DNA of 64,000 bases from Terriglobales bacterium (GTDB taxonomy: Bacteria; Acidobacteriota; Terriglobia; Bryobacterales; Bryobacteraceae). Every line of letters begins with the position of its first letter. Position 1 is the stretch's first letter. The position numbers and the translations under genes were made by a program. Shown here piece after piece: positions 9,576 to 18,972 of the stretch. Location of the stretch: positions 54,821 to 118,820 of the forward strand of contig JAIXQP010000052.1 of NCBI GenBank assembly GCA_027485675.1, given 5' to 3'. Below the pieces are notes generated by a model. It ran no database searches. It was not told where the DNA came from and saw only the letters and a list, made by a program, of their open reading frames with translations.

Positions 9576-12500
9576 TTGAATTGTAAATACTTATTCATGT
9601 TCCTGCTCGCCGGACTCACGGCTCATGCACAGGAAACCCGCTCGACTTTGTTGGGCCGGGTGATTGACACACAAGGCGCTGTCGTTAGCGGAGTCAAGGT
9701 GACCGTAAGGAACACCGACACCGGGGCAAGCCAAACCATCGAGACCAACGGCAATGGATATTACGAAGCAAATCTCCTGATGCCGGGGCCTTATCAGTTG
9801 ACCGCAGAGATCAAGGGCTTCAAGAAGGCGGTACGCAACGGGGTATCGCTGCCGGTGAGTTCGCGGGTGGAAGTGGAACTCAAGCTCGAGTTGGGCGCGC
9901 TGACCGAGACCATCTCGGTCACGGCAGACGCCCCGCTGCTTGAGACGAACTCGGTTTCCACCGGACGCGTGATCGATAACAAAACCGTGATGGAACTCCC
10001 GGTCATGGGCAATTCCGCGATGCTGCTCGTGAAGAACTCGCCGGGCATCCAGTCGAGTGGGGTGAACAACTACTTGGCGCTCCACTCGAACGCCGGCGGC
10101 AGCGACTACAGCGTCGGCGGCAACATCGGCGGCAATTCGTGGACACTCGATGGCTCCCCTAACCAGGGACCGGGGCGGCGCACCGCCTATCTGCCGTATA
10201 CCGACGCCATCGCCGAGTTTAAGGTGGAAACCAACAACTACGACGCGGCCATCGGCCAAACCTCGGGTGCGGCCATCACGATGATCTCGAAGTCCGGCTC
10301 GAACGAGTTCCATGGAACCGCCACCTGGCAGCACTGGCAACAACGCTGGCAGGGCACACCGTTTTTCGTGAAGCAGAACTACTACCGTTCGATTGCGCAG
10401 GCGGAAGCCGCAGGCAATGTGGCCCGCGCCAATCAGATTCGCAGTACCGACAAGCAGCCGACCGGACGCAGCAACAACTGGGGCGCTTCGGGCGGTGGCC
10501 CGGTTATCATCCCGAAGCTGTACGACGGCAGGAACAAGCTCTTCTGGTTTTTCACCTATAACGCCTTCAAGGATGTGAAGGTGGAAGATTCTTCGGCCTT
10601 CAACCGGACGGTACCCACCTTGAACGCCCGCCAGGGTATCTTCACCGACATGTTGTCGATCCCGAACGGCCAGCGTTTCATCATTCATGACCCGATAACC
10701 ATCACGCGAGACCCGAACCGGCCGAATAACTTCATCCGGCAGCCTTTCCCGAACAACGTGATTCCCCGCAGCCGCTTCGCGAATCCGGCCTTCGACAAGA
10801 TCATGTCGCTGTACCCCAACCCCAATGCGGAGATTCCTGGCCAGGACCCCACGAACAACTACCTGGCCAACCAAACGCCCTACAACTGGGATTACGCGGC
10901 CTACTCGAACCGCGTCGACTACAACCTGAACGACAAATGGCGCATGTACGGGCGCTGGTCCTGGAATAACTTTGGCCCGGAGGACCGCGGAGACTGGACC
11001 TACGAAACCGCCCGCGGGCTGAACCTGAATGGACTCGTGAGGAACAATGTCGGCGGCAATTTCGACGTCGTCTATTCTCAATCCGCATCGACGATCTTCA
11101 ACCTCAACGTAGCGGCTAACCAGTTCAAAGAGGGAAATGTGCAGCCGCTGGCCAGGACCTTCAAGCCCAGTGACCTTGGCCTGCCCACCTACCTCGATCA
11201 GAAAGCAGGGGACGAAGCCATGTTGCCCCTGATGAACCTGAATGGGTATTCGCAGATCAGCCCCGGCGGGCTTCCCGTGTTCACCCGGACGCGCTCGCTC
11301 AACGCCAAGCTGGAAGTTACCCACATTCGGGGTAAACACACCTTCCGGGCTGCCGTAGACAAGAGAAACTATTTCCGCACGGGCGGCGGCGGCGGCAACA
11401 CCAGTGGCAACTTCACCTTTGCCGATACCTTCACGCGACGCCACGATGACGGCTTGTTCCCGTCGTCCAACCTGGTGCACTCGATGGCGGCTTTCATTCT
11501 GGGGATCCCGAACGGGATCTCGATCGCCACCAACGATACGTTTGCCACGCACACCCCCTACTGGGGAACGTTTCTGCAGGACTCCTGGCGCGTCTCGAAA
11601 CGGCTGACGCTGAATCTGGGAGTACGCATGGAATGGGAGGGCGGCGCGACGGAGCGCTACAACCGGCAGATTGCCGGCTTTGATCCCACGCTGCGCCTCC
11701 CGTTGACCGAACAGGCAGAGGCCGCCTACGCCCGCAACCCCATTCCGGAACTACCGGCATCGCAGTTCAAGGTCCTGGGCGGCAGCGTCTATGCTGGATC
11801 CAACGGGGCGCCGCGAAACCTGTTCCGCAATGAATCGATGTGGATGCCGCGCATCGGCGTGGCTTATCTGCTCGATAGCAAGACCGTGCTTCGTGGCGGA
11901 TACGGAATGTTCTTCGACACGCTGAACGTCATGAATTTCGGACCGGACCAGTTCGGCTACTCCCGTTCCACCGGCACGATCATCACCAACAACTTTGGCC
12001 AGACCTGGAACTTCGCGGGCAATGCCAATCCGGCCAATGGCGGCTCCCCGCTGCGCGACCCGTTCCCGGTGCGCCCCGATGGCACCCGGTTTGACGTGCC
12101 GACGCGCGATGCCTTGGGTTCGATGGCACGGGCCGGGCGAAACTTCGATTTCACTCCGTTCTCCTTGCCGCATGCCCGTCAGCAACGGTACAGCATCGGC
12201 ATCCAGCGGCAGTTGAGCGCCACGATGGTCGTGAACGTGATGTATCAGGGGTCCTATTCCGATAGGGTCTCGCTGAGCGGAGATAATGTCAGCCTGCGCA
12301 TGAACCCGTTGCCGGAGCAGTATTGGGCCAATGGGTTGACGCGCAACAACGCGCTCGCCAATAACCTCAATGCCAATGTCCCGAACCCGTTTTTCCTAGG
12401 AAACCTGGATCGCTCGCGGTTTGACCCGCTGGTTTGGCAGGATCTGCAGAACAATGGTTTCTTCACGGCGAACATCATTCGCCGCCATCAGTTGCTCCGC

Positions 12501-13250
12501 GCCTTCCCCCAAAGCTCGGCGGGCAACGGCGTCCGGAACAATGGCGACGGTGGTTCGTACACCAGCGCTCACGAACTGCAGGTTTCCTTCGACAAGCGTT
12601 TCTCGAAAGGCTGGAATATGAACTTCGGCTACACCGCGATGAAGCTGACCGAAGCCGATTTCTTCTTCAACGAATTTGACACGGCCCGGCACGAGCGGCC
12701 TTCGAACGATGGGCGCCCGCATCGCATTGTGGCGAGTGGCATTTACGAGTTGCCGTTTGGCAAAGGCAAGAGTTTCTTGAAGGGAGCCGGCCGGGCCGTC
12801 AACTATGTGGTCGGTGGTTGGCAAACGGCCGTGACTTGGGAATGGCAGCCGGGCCCGCTGCTCAACTGGGGCGGCAATGTCTGGTACTACGGACAGGATC
12901 CGAATGCGATTTTGTCGCAGAGTCCGACCCTGGACCGCGCCTTCAATACCGACAACTTTGAACGGAATTCCGCCCTCGGTCCGAACAGCTTCCACCGCCG
13001 CGTTTTCCCGACGCGAATCGCCGGGTTGCGGCAGGATTCCACCAACCAGTGGAATGCCAACGTTTCAAAGAACATCCCCGTCAGCGAGCGAGTGAACATG
13101 CAATTGCGGTTTGATGCGTTGAATGTCATGAACCGCTCGCAGATGGCCGGCGCCAACACAGACCCTTACTCGACCAACTTCGGAAGAGTACTGGCACAAA
13201 CGGCCGCCACGAATCGCTGGCTGCAGGTTCAGGCGAGACTGACCTTCTGA
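9576..13250 (+). CDS. Oar-like TonB-dependent outer-membrane receptor with carboxypeptidase-regulatory-like N-terminal domain
   Basis: A 1,224-residue protein typical of the greatly expanded Acidobacteria receptor family. Order: signal peptide (1-18, ending A-H-A-Q), an Ig-like carboxypeptidase-regulatory domain (about 22-105, G-R-V-I-D-T-Q-G-A-V-V-S-G), a TonB plug (about 115-240) and a beta-barrel to a terminal aromatic residue (R-L-T-F). Such receptors import oligosaccharides or other large nutrients. TTG at 9576 is taken as start, giving M-N-C-K-Y-L-F; an ATG at 9597 is also possible, and neither has a strong ribosome-binding site. The gene stands alone and is followed by a perfect 13-bp hairpin. 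The ligand cannot be inferred. Confidence 0.9.
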   Translation: MNCKYLFMFLLAGLTAHAQETRSTLLGRVIDTQGAVVSGVKVTVRNTDTGASQTIETNGNGYYEANLLMPGPYQLTAEIKGFKKAVRNGVSLPVSSRVEVELKLELGALTETISVTADAPLLETNSVSTGRVIDNKTVMELPVMGNSAMLLVKNSPGIQSSGVNNYLALHSNAGGSDYSVGGNIGGNSWTLDGSPNQGPGRRTAYLPYTDAIAEFKVETNNYDAAIGQTSGAAITMISKSGSNEFHGTATWQHWQQRWQGTPFFVKQNYYRSIAQAEAAGNVARANQIRSTDKQPTGRSNNWGASGGGPVIIPKLYDGRNKLFWFFTYNAFKDVKVEDSSAFNRTVPTLNARQGIFTDMLSIPNGQRFIIHDPITITRDPNRPNNFIRQPFPNNVIPRSRFANPAFDKIMSLYPNPNAEIPGQDPTNNYLANQTPYNWDYAAYSNRVDYNLNDKWRMYGRWSWNNFGPEDRGDWTYETARGLNLNGLVRNNVGGNFDVVYSQSASTIFNLNVAANQFKEGNVQPLARTFKPSDLGLPTYLDQKAGDEAMLPLMNLNGYSQISPGGLPVFTRTRSLNAKLEVTHIRGKHTFRAAVDKRNYFRTGGGGGNTSGNFTFADTFTRRHDDGLFPSSNLVHSMAAFILGIPNGISIATNDTFATHTPYWGTFLQDSWRVSKRLTLNLGVRMEWEGGATERYNRQIAGFDPTLRLPLTEQAEAAYARNPIPELPASQFKVLGGSVYAGSNGAPRNLFRNESMWMPRIGVAYLLDSKTVLRGGYGMFFDTLNVMNFGPDQFGYSRSTGTIITNNFGQTWNFAGNANPANGGSPLRDPFPVRPDGTRFDVPTRDALGSMARAGRNFDFTPFSLPHARQQRYSIGIQRQLSATMVVNVMYQGSYSDRVSLSGDNVSLRMNPLPEQYWANGLTRNNALANNLNANVPNPFFLGNLDRSRFDPLVWQDLQNNGFFTANIIRRHQLLRAFPQSSAGNGVRNNGDGGSYTSAHELQVSFDKRFSKGWNMNFGYTAMKLTEADFFFNEFDTARHERPSNDGRPHRIVASGIYELPFGKGKSFLKGAGRAVNYVVGGWQTAVTWEWQPGPLLNWGGNVWYYGQDPNAILSQSPTLDRAFNTDNFERNSALGPNSFHRRVFPTRIAGLRQDSTNQWNANVSKNIPVSERVNMQLRFDALNVMNRSQMAGANTDPYSTNFGRVLAQTAATNRWLQVQARLTF

Positions 13251-13300
13251 CCCGATCAGGAGGCACGTGGCCAGCCGAAACCGGACACCGGAAACCGCGG

Positions 13301-13334
13301 TTGGTTAGCGCCCGACGGCCTGGGCGCTAACCAA
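13301..13334. terminator. Perfect 13-bp inverted repeat downstream of the TonB receptor gene
   Basis: TTGGTTAGCGCCC (13301-13313), an 8-base loop, then GGGCGCTAACCAA (13322-13334): a perfect stem beginning 50 bases after the receptor stop. No T-run follows, so it is either a Rho-assisted or attenuating terminator, an mRNA 3'-end stabiliser, or a protein-binding palindrome. Confidence 0.6.
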
Positions 13335-13429
13335 CAGCATTGAGGAGTCGCGCAGAACTAGGCACCGGCCGCCTCCCCCCCGTGCCTCATCGAGCCTGAG
13401 GGTGTCGAATCCGGGCGTTCATCATCCTA

Positions 13430-13463
13430 AAAACGATGTACAGCCTCAAAACGATATACAGCC
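13430..13463. repeat. Two 16-base direct repeats with 18-base period in a gene-free stretch
   Basis: AAAACGATGTACAGCC (13430-13445) and AAAACGATATACAGCC (13448-13463) differ at one base. They lie in the 364-base gap 13251-13614, between the receptor and the convergent caspase-like gene, where no gene is visible. They could be a duplicated protein-binding site or slippage debris. Apart from this and the 13301 hairpin, nothing else is recognisable in the gap. Confidence 0.4.
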
Positions 13464-13614
13464 CGAGCAACCCATGAACAGCAGCATCAACCCGCTGTCC
13501 AGTTTGAACCTCTCCTGAAACGCTAAGCAGGACTGAGCGTCGACGATTTTTTTCAAACCAAAGAATTCGGCCGGGCGCTGAACCTGTTCGGCCGGCAATG
13601 CCAGTTCCCGACCC

Positions 13615-15435
13615 CTACTTCCGCTTCAACGTCGGCGCGGCCCCGCTGCCGGTCGCCTTCAATCTTCCCGTCCGCGCCCGGATCTCCTCACTATCCCCGT
13701 AGTTCGGCGCCAGCAACAAGTACGCCTCATAAGCCCCCGCCGCCCCTAACGCATCCCCCTGCGCCTCCAGCGTCCGCGCTAGCTCCAAATGCGCCGGCGC
13801 GTAACTCGGGTCCAGTTGAATCAACTCCTCGGCCCCGCGCCGCGCTTCGCCCGTCTTCCCCGCCGCCCGGTAGCCCCGCACCAGCGCCGCCCGGTTCGCC
13901 CGCGACTCCGGCTGCAGCTTCACCGCCTTCTCAAAGTACTCCAACGCGTCCTTCACCTTCCCCCCCGCCAGCATCTGATTCCCCACCTGCACCAGCGGCA
14001 ACGCCCACTCCGGCGTCAACTCCGCCGCCTTGTCGAACTCCGCCCGTGCCTCCGTTCCCCGCCCCTGCCGACCCAACGCCACCCCCAACGCGTTCCGCGC
14101 GCACGCAAACGCCGGGTCCCGCTGCAACGCCGCCCGCAAACTCGCCTCCGCCTCGTTGAACTGGTTCGTCGCAATCTGCAGCCGCCCCAAGCAGAACAAC
14201 CGCCGCGTTTCAATCGACCCATCCTGCGGCCGCAACTGGCGCAGCTCCGTCAACGCCGCCACCGCCTTCTCTAACAACACCCGCTTCGGCCCCGCCGCCG
14301 TCGAAGCCACGTAGTCCGAGACGCACGCCTGCCCCGCCGTCTCCAACTCCGCAACCCGCAGCTCCGTCTTTGCCAGCGGCAGCCGCAGCAACGACACCGG
14401 CGCGTTCAACTTCACCATCCCCTCAAACCCCGTATCCGCTCCCACCCGGTGTACCCCTGCCGCCAACCCGTCCACCCGCAACCGCCGCCCCGTCTTCAAG
14501 CTCCCGCGAAACACATGGTTCACATACACCCCCACCCCGTCCGGCCCGTCCACCTCCAGCGCCAACGTCCCCGCCGGCGCCGCCCCGGGCACCGTAGCTA
14601 AAGCGAGCCGCGCGTCAAACGTCCCCGCCACCCGAGGATTCTGCCGCGCCCCCGTCTCCGCCGGCACCCGCTCGGCCAAATAGTCGATCACCTCCGACGC
14701 CCGCACCACCTTATCCCCGTCCCGGTCCGCCCGCCCGCGCAGACCCTCCAGTAACGCGTAGGTAAACACCCCGCCGTTCCACCGCGCGTCTTCGAACGAT
14801 TGCTCGCTCGGCCGCGCCGAAAGGATCTTCAAAAAGTTCCGGTCCCCTAACTTCTCTAACTGCCCCACCACCTGTCCCGCCCCGCCTCCTGAGTAAGTGC
14901 TCCATCCTAACTGCCCCGCGTGGCAGGCATCGGCCATCATCACCACTAACTTCGCCCGCATCCGCCGCGCCAGCGTCTCCTCCACCTCCGCGAACGACAG
15001 CCCCGTCGAATGCAGATTCTGCGGGTCCGAATCGTGCGCGACAAAGAAACCCTCCCCCCGCTCGGCCACCACCCCGTGCCCGGCGAAAAACACATAGACG
15101 ACGTCCTCCGGCTTCGCCACCCCCGGAAGCCAGCTATGCAGCGCCGCGCGGATTTCGGCTAGCGTCGCCCGTTCATTGGTCAGCACCTTCACATGGTCCG
15201 GGGGCAGCGCCCCGCCGCCCGCGGTCAGTAGAAAGCCGCCGAACTCCTCGGCGTCCCGGTGCGCGTAGCGCAATTGTGCCGCCGCGGGCAGGTTCTCGTG
15301 CTGCGAAACCCCCACCACGAGGGCCCACCGTGTCCCCTGATCCCCCAGCAAATTCGCTGGTGGCCCCGGCTCCCAAGCCAGGTCCCGCCCCTGCTGCGCA
15401 CAAAGTATCCCCGTTACTAACCAGATCCACCGCAT
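13615..15435 (-). CDS. Secreted caspase-like (C14) peptidase with PEGA-like and TPR domains
   Basis: A 606-residue protein; the ATG at 15435 begins a short signal peptide (M-R-W-I-W-L-V-T-G-I). The caspase-like p20 fold runs from about 36 to 260: A-L-V-V-G-V-S, the catalytic dyad H120 in F-F-A-G-H-G, and C171 in D-A-C-H-A-G. A PEGA-like beta domain follows at about 300-365, then TPR repeats at about 420-600. Bacterial C14 proteins cleave substrates after acidic or basic residues, and many act in stress or programmed death. A signal peptide suggests a periplasmic or outer-surface role. It is divergent from the next gene, with 43 bases between the starts. The protease dyad is intact, so it is probably active. 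Confidence 0.85.
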   Translation of the reverse strand: MRWIWLVTGILCAQQGRDLAWEPGPPANLLGDQGTRWALVVGVSQHENLPAAAQLRYAHRDAEEFGGFLLTAGGGALPPDHVKVLTNERATLAEIRAALHSWLPGVAKPEDVVYVFFAGHGVVAERGEGFFVAHDSDPQNLHSTGLSFAEVEETLARRMRAKLVVMMADACHAGQLGWSTYSGGGAGQVVGQLEKLGDRNFLKILSARPSEQSFEDARWNGGVFTYALLEGLRGRADRDGDKVVRASEVIDYLAERVPAETGARQNPRVAGTFDARLALATVPGAAPAGTLALEVDGPDGVGVYVNHVFRGSLKTGRRLRVDGLAAGVHRVGADTGFEGMVKLNAPVSLLRLPLAKTELRVAELETAGQACVSDYVASTAAGPKRVLLEKAVAALTELRQLRPQDGSIETRRLFCLGRLQIATNQFNEAEASLRAALQRDPAFACARNALGVALGRQGRGTEARAEFDKAAELTPEWALPLVQVGNQMLAGGKVKDALEYFEKAVKLQPESRANRAALVRGYRAAGKTGEARRGAEELIQLDPSYAPAHLELARTLEAQGDALGAAGAYEAYLLLAPNYGDSEEIRARTGRLKATGSGAAPTLKRK

Positions 15436-15478
15436 CCCGGCATCATAGCAACCCGAGAAATCAGATAGAATCACGCCG

Positions 15479-17398
15479 ATGCATCGCCTCCTGCCCCTGC
15501 TTCTCCTCCCCGGCCTCTTCGCGCAATCGCCCGCCCTGCACGTCAAGACGCCCATGCCGCCCCCCGCCTGGGCCATGCTCGAACGCGAGCTCCTCAAATA
15601 CAACTCTCAAGCCGTCGACCGCTTTGCCGCCAAGTATTACGACAACCGCGGCTACCTGGCCCACACCCCCCGCTGGGGCACCCTCGACGGACCCGACGAC
15701 GCCGTGGAAACCACCTGGAATTGGACCCTCCTCCACGCCCTCGGCGGCGCGGACTCCGTCCTCCAACACTACAAACTCGCCCAGGAAGGCCACTGGAAAC
15801 AGTACGGCGAACTCCGCACCAAGCTCACCGCCCTGGCCGCCAACGGCGCCTACAAGCAGGAGTTCATCACCCAATCCGACTGGTTCCACACCGCCGAAGG
15901 TCTCCGCGCCTTCCTCCTCGAAGGCCTCTCCAACCCCAACGACCCCACCTACCGCCAGCGCATGGTCCGCTTCGCCAATATGTACAACGGCGAAGACCCC
16001 GACACCCCGAACTACGATCCCGCGAAGAAGATCATCAAGAGCATCTGGACCGGCAGCCTCGGCCCCATGCTCCGGAAAGCCACGACTTATGATTGGGTCG
16101 GCGACCCCGTCCCCGGCACCTTCCATCTGTTGCACAACCCCGCCGCCCACGGCAAGATGCTCGACCTGCAGGCGAACTACAAGAAGATGCTCTCCCATTG
16201 CGATGAGTATCTCGATAGCGTTGGCGACAATAACTTGAACTTGGCCGCCACCATCCTCGGCCTTAACGCCTACATGCTCACTGGCGACGAAAAGTACCGG
16301 AAATGGACCCTCGAATACGCCGACGCCTGGAAGCAGCGCTCCGTCGAAGCCGGCGGCAATATCCCCAGTAACATCGGCCTCGATGGCAAACTCGGCGGCG
16401 AATATAAAGGCCAGTGGTGGAAAGGCACTTACGGATGGAACTTCACCATCTTCGACGGCGAACTCGGCCAGATCGCCCACCGCAACTACTTCACCGCCGG
16501 CGCCTGGCCCGGCTTCGGCAACGCCCTGCTCCTCAGCGGCGACCCATCCTACACCCAGGTCCTCCGCCAACAACTCGATAATCTTTACGCCCAAAAGAAG
16601 GTCGAAAACGGCCGCACCCTGCTGCCGCAGATGTACGGCGATCCCCGTGGATATAAGTTCAACGGCCCGCCGAGTTGGTATCAATACGGCCCCAACCTGC
16701 ATCACGACCGCCTGATGGAAATCTATCTCCGCTCCATGGATCGCAAGGACCTCGAACGCATCCCCATCGCCTCGTCGTTCAACCCCAGCGACAAACCCGG
16801 GCGCAGCTACGGCGACCCGGACCGCACCACCTACTGGCTCGGCTTCCTGGAAGGCAAAGTTCCCGATTACCCCGAAAAGGCGCTCCGTCAGGACCTCGCC
16901 CATGTCCGCCACAAAGTCGCCGACTTCATGGAAGACCAAACCACGGCCGATTCCCGGCTCGCCGACTACCTGCTCGACTACAACCCCGCCGCGACGGCCG
17001 CCCTGCTCAACCTCACCGTTGGCGGTTACTTCGCCAACGGCCGCGTCTGGGTGCTGCACAGCCGGTTCCGCCACTTCGACCCCGTCAAGCGCCGCGCCGG
17101 CCTCCCCGACGACGTTGCCGCGCTCGTCGAAAAGCTGGAGGCCAACAGCGCCACCATGACCCTCGTTAACACCAATCAGCTCGAACCCCGCGAGGTGGTC
17201 GTGCAAGCCGGCGGCTATGGCGAACACAACTTCGAGTCGGTCACCATCAACGGCCAGACGACGCCCATCAAGGGGCCTGTCCTCACCGTCCGCCTCGCGC
17301 CCGGCGCGGGCAGCAAGCTGCAGTTCCAGATGACCCGCTACACCAACAAGCCCACCTTCGCCTTCCCCTGGGATCGCGCCTGGTATCTGGCGAAATAG
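15479..17398 (+). CDS. Secreted protein of unknown function, probably alpha-helical toroid
   Basis: A 639-residue protein starting with a signal peptide (M-H-R-L-L-P-L-L-L-L-P-G-L-F-A). No family was recognised with certainty. The body (about 40-500) is rich in amphipathic helices with tryptophan- and tyrosine-rich turns (W-G-T-L-D-G-P-D-D, Q-W-W-K-G-T-Y-G-W-N). This pattern is common in (alpha/alpha)6-toroid polysaccharide-processing proteins. The last 90 residues look like a small beta domain (E-P-R-E-V-V-V-Q-A-G-G). A periplasmic or surface carbohydrate-active role is inferred, not shown. The tyrosinase gene begins 113 bases later on the same strand. Confidence 0.7.
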   Translation: MHRLLPLLLLPGLFAQSPALHVKTPMPPPAWAMLERELLKYNSQAVDRFAAKYYDNRGYLAHTPRWGTLDGPDDAVETTWNWTLLHALGGADSVLQHYKLAQEGHWKQYGELRTKLTALAANGAYKQEFITQSDWFHTAEGLRAFLLEGLSNPNDPTYRQRMVRFANMYNGEDPDTPNYDPAKKIIKSIWTGSLGPMLRKATTYDWVGDPVPGTFHLLHNPAAHGKMLDLQANYKKMLSHCDEYLDSVGDNNLNLAATILGLNAYMLTGDEKYRKWTLEYADAWKQRSVEAGGNIPSNIGLDGKLGGEYKGQWWKGTYGWNFTIFDGELGQIAHRNYFTAGAWPGFGNALLLSGDPSYTQVLRQQLDNLYAQKKVENGRTLLPQMYGDPRGYKFNGPPSWYQYGPNLHHDRLMEIYLRSMDRKDLERIPIASSFNPSDKPGRSYGDPDRTTYWLGFLEGKVPDYPEKALRQDLAHVRHKVADFMEDQTTADSRLADYLLDYNPAATAALLNLTVGGYFANGRVWVLHSRFRHFDPVKRRAGLPDDVAALVEKLEANSATMTLVNTNQLEPREVVVQAGGYGEHNFESVTINGQTTPIKGPVLTVRLAPGAGSKLQFQMTRYTNKPTFAFPWDRAWYLAK

Positions 17399-17511
17399 CG
17401 CAGCCGGGCCGCCCCGATCGATCGTCCATTTCCGCTTATCTCGTCGGGCGAGGGATTTTGCGCCGCCAAAATCCCCGCTCTGATTCGACGCCAACAGGAG
17501 CTAGATACGAG

Positions 17512-18972
17512 ATGAGAATCCGTCGCAATGTACACAATCTTCCGGTTTGGGATCCCATCCTTCTCTGGTATGCCAAAGCCGTTCGCGCCATGCAGGGTCG
17601 GCCGCTCGTCGATCCGCTCAGTTGGCGGTATCAGGCGGCGATCCATGGCTATATTCGCGCTTCGGATCCGCTTCAGATCCCGGGGGAAACCCTGCCCTCG
17701 GCGGTCCAGCAGGCTACGTTCTGGTCCCGCTGCCAGCATGGCTCCTGGTTCTTTCTCCCCTGGCACCGCGCCTACCTGCTCTACTTCGAACGCACCGTAG
17801 CGGCCACGGTTGTCTCCTTGGGTGGCCCTGCCGATTGGGCGCTGCCCTATTGGAATTACGCGGACTTGACCAACCCGGACGCCCGCCGCATGCCCGCGGC
17901 ATTCCAACAGCAGGCTCTGCCGGATGGTTCCCCCAACCCCCTCTTTATCCCCCGGCGGTCCGGCGCCGCGAACGCCAATCAGTTGGTTGGGTCCCCGGGG
18001 CAAGCCAGTGACGCTTCCTGTCTGGGTAAGCCTCTATTCGAAAACAATGGGGTGGTCGTGCAGTTTGGCGGTGGAGCCACGGGGTTTGCCCATAGCGGGC
18101 GGGTTCCCGGCGAGTGTGAGCGGATTCCGCATAACACCATGCACGGCGCCATTGGCGGTCCCACTGGATGGATGAGTGCCTTCGAGACCGCGGCCCTCGA
18201 CCCGATCTTTTGGGTCCACCATAGCAACATCGATCGTCTCTGGGAACTGTGGCGGCGATCGGCCACGACCCATCTCGATCCCGCCGCCCCAGCCTGGGAA
18301 ACCGGACTCTCCTTCGACTTCCACGACGTCAGCGGCAACCCCACCTCAATCCGGGCCGTCGATGTGACGGATCTCACCGCTCCTTTGCTGGACTATGATT
18401 ATGAGGGAATGCCGCCCGCGGCCGTCGCGGGTCCCTTAGCCGCCGTAGGGGGTCTCGATATGTCCGACGCAACGCCCGTTCCCGAACTGGTCGGCGCCAC
18501 TGCGGCGCCGGTAACGCTAAGCGCCAACCCCACCCATGTGAGCTTCGCGGTGGGGGAACCGGCCGGTCCGCTAACCCTCGCCCTCGCGCCCGCTGAGGCC
18601 GGGGCCGCCGCTCCCAGTGTCCATCTCGTTCTCGAAAACGTGAAGGCCTCCCGCTTTCCCATCGAAAGCTACGAAGTTTATGTCAACGTCCCGGCCGGTC
18701 AGGATGCCGCGCAGTTCCCGCAACTCATGGCCGGGATCCTGCCCCAGTTCGGCATCGTCGAGGCCTCCCAGGCCGACGGCGAACACGGGGGCGACGGCAT
18801 CAACTGTTCTTTTGACATTACCGGCATTCGCGATGCGCTGCGGGCCGAAGGCAGCTGGAACGCGGAGGATCTGCGGGTCAGTTTCCTGCCTTGCCGCTAT
18901 CCGGGAGACTACGAGGAGGTCATCGAGATGGCGCCGGTTGAGGTGGGGCGGGTTAGCCTTTACTACGCCTGA
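17512..18972 (+). CDS. Tyrosinase (type-3 copper oxidase) with C-terminal beta domain
   Basis: A 486-residue protein. The ATG at 17512 has AGGAG 11 bases upstream. CuA ligands are H45, H76 and H85 (Q-H-G-S-W-F-F-L-P-W-H-R); CuB ligands are H207 and H211 (H-N-T-M-H) and H236 (D-P-I-F-W-V-H-H-S-N-I-D-R). Tyrosinases oxidise phenols to quinones with molecular oxygen. The 155 C-terminal residues after E-L-V-G-A-T form a separate beta-rich domain also found twice near 37.4-39 kb. No signal peptide is visible, so export would need Tat piggy-backing or the protein is cytosolic. The stop overlaps the DUF2182 start (TGATG), indicating translational coupling. Confidence 0.92.
   Translation: MRIRRNVHNLPVWDPILLWYAKAVRAMQGRPLVDPLSWRYQAAIHGYIRASDPLQIPGETLPSAVQQATFWSRCQHGSWFFLPWHRAYLLYFERTVAATVVSLGGPADWALPYWNYADLTNPDARRMPAAFQQQALPDGSPNPLFIPRRSGAANANQLVGSPGQASDASCLGKPLFENNGVVVQFGGGATGFAHSGRVPGECERIPHNTMHGAIGGPTGWMSAFETAALDPIFWVHHSNIDRLWELWRRSATTHLDPAAPAWETGLSFDFHDVSGNPTSIRAVDVTDLTAPLLDYDYEGMPPAAVAGPLAAVGGLDMSDATPVPELVGATAAPVTLSANPTHVSFAVGEPAGPLTLALAPAEAGAAAPSVHLVLENVKASRFPIESYEVYVNVPAGQDAAQFPQLMAGILPQFGIVEASQADGEHGGDGINCSFDITGIRDALRAEGSWNAEDLRVSFLPCRYPGDYEEVIEMAPVEVGRVSLYYA

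Noticed and set aside
9591..11552. 653-codon open frame antisense to the TonB receptor
   Set aside because: No recognisable domain, and composition typical of a complementary-strand shadow.
13395..13425. T-loop-like string gtcgaatccggg suggesting a tRNA
   Set aside because: No matching acceptor stem, anticodon arm or D arm could be built around it.
15461..17494. 677-codon open frame on the minus strand
   Set aside because: It mirrors the real plus-strand gene at 15479-17398, which has a signal peptide and normal composition; the antisense frame is low-complexity Gly/Val/Glu caused by GC-rich third positions.
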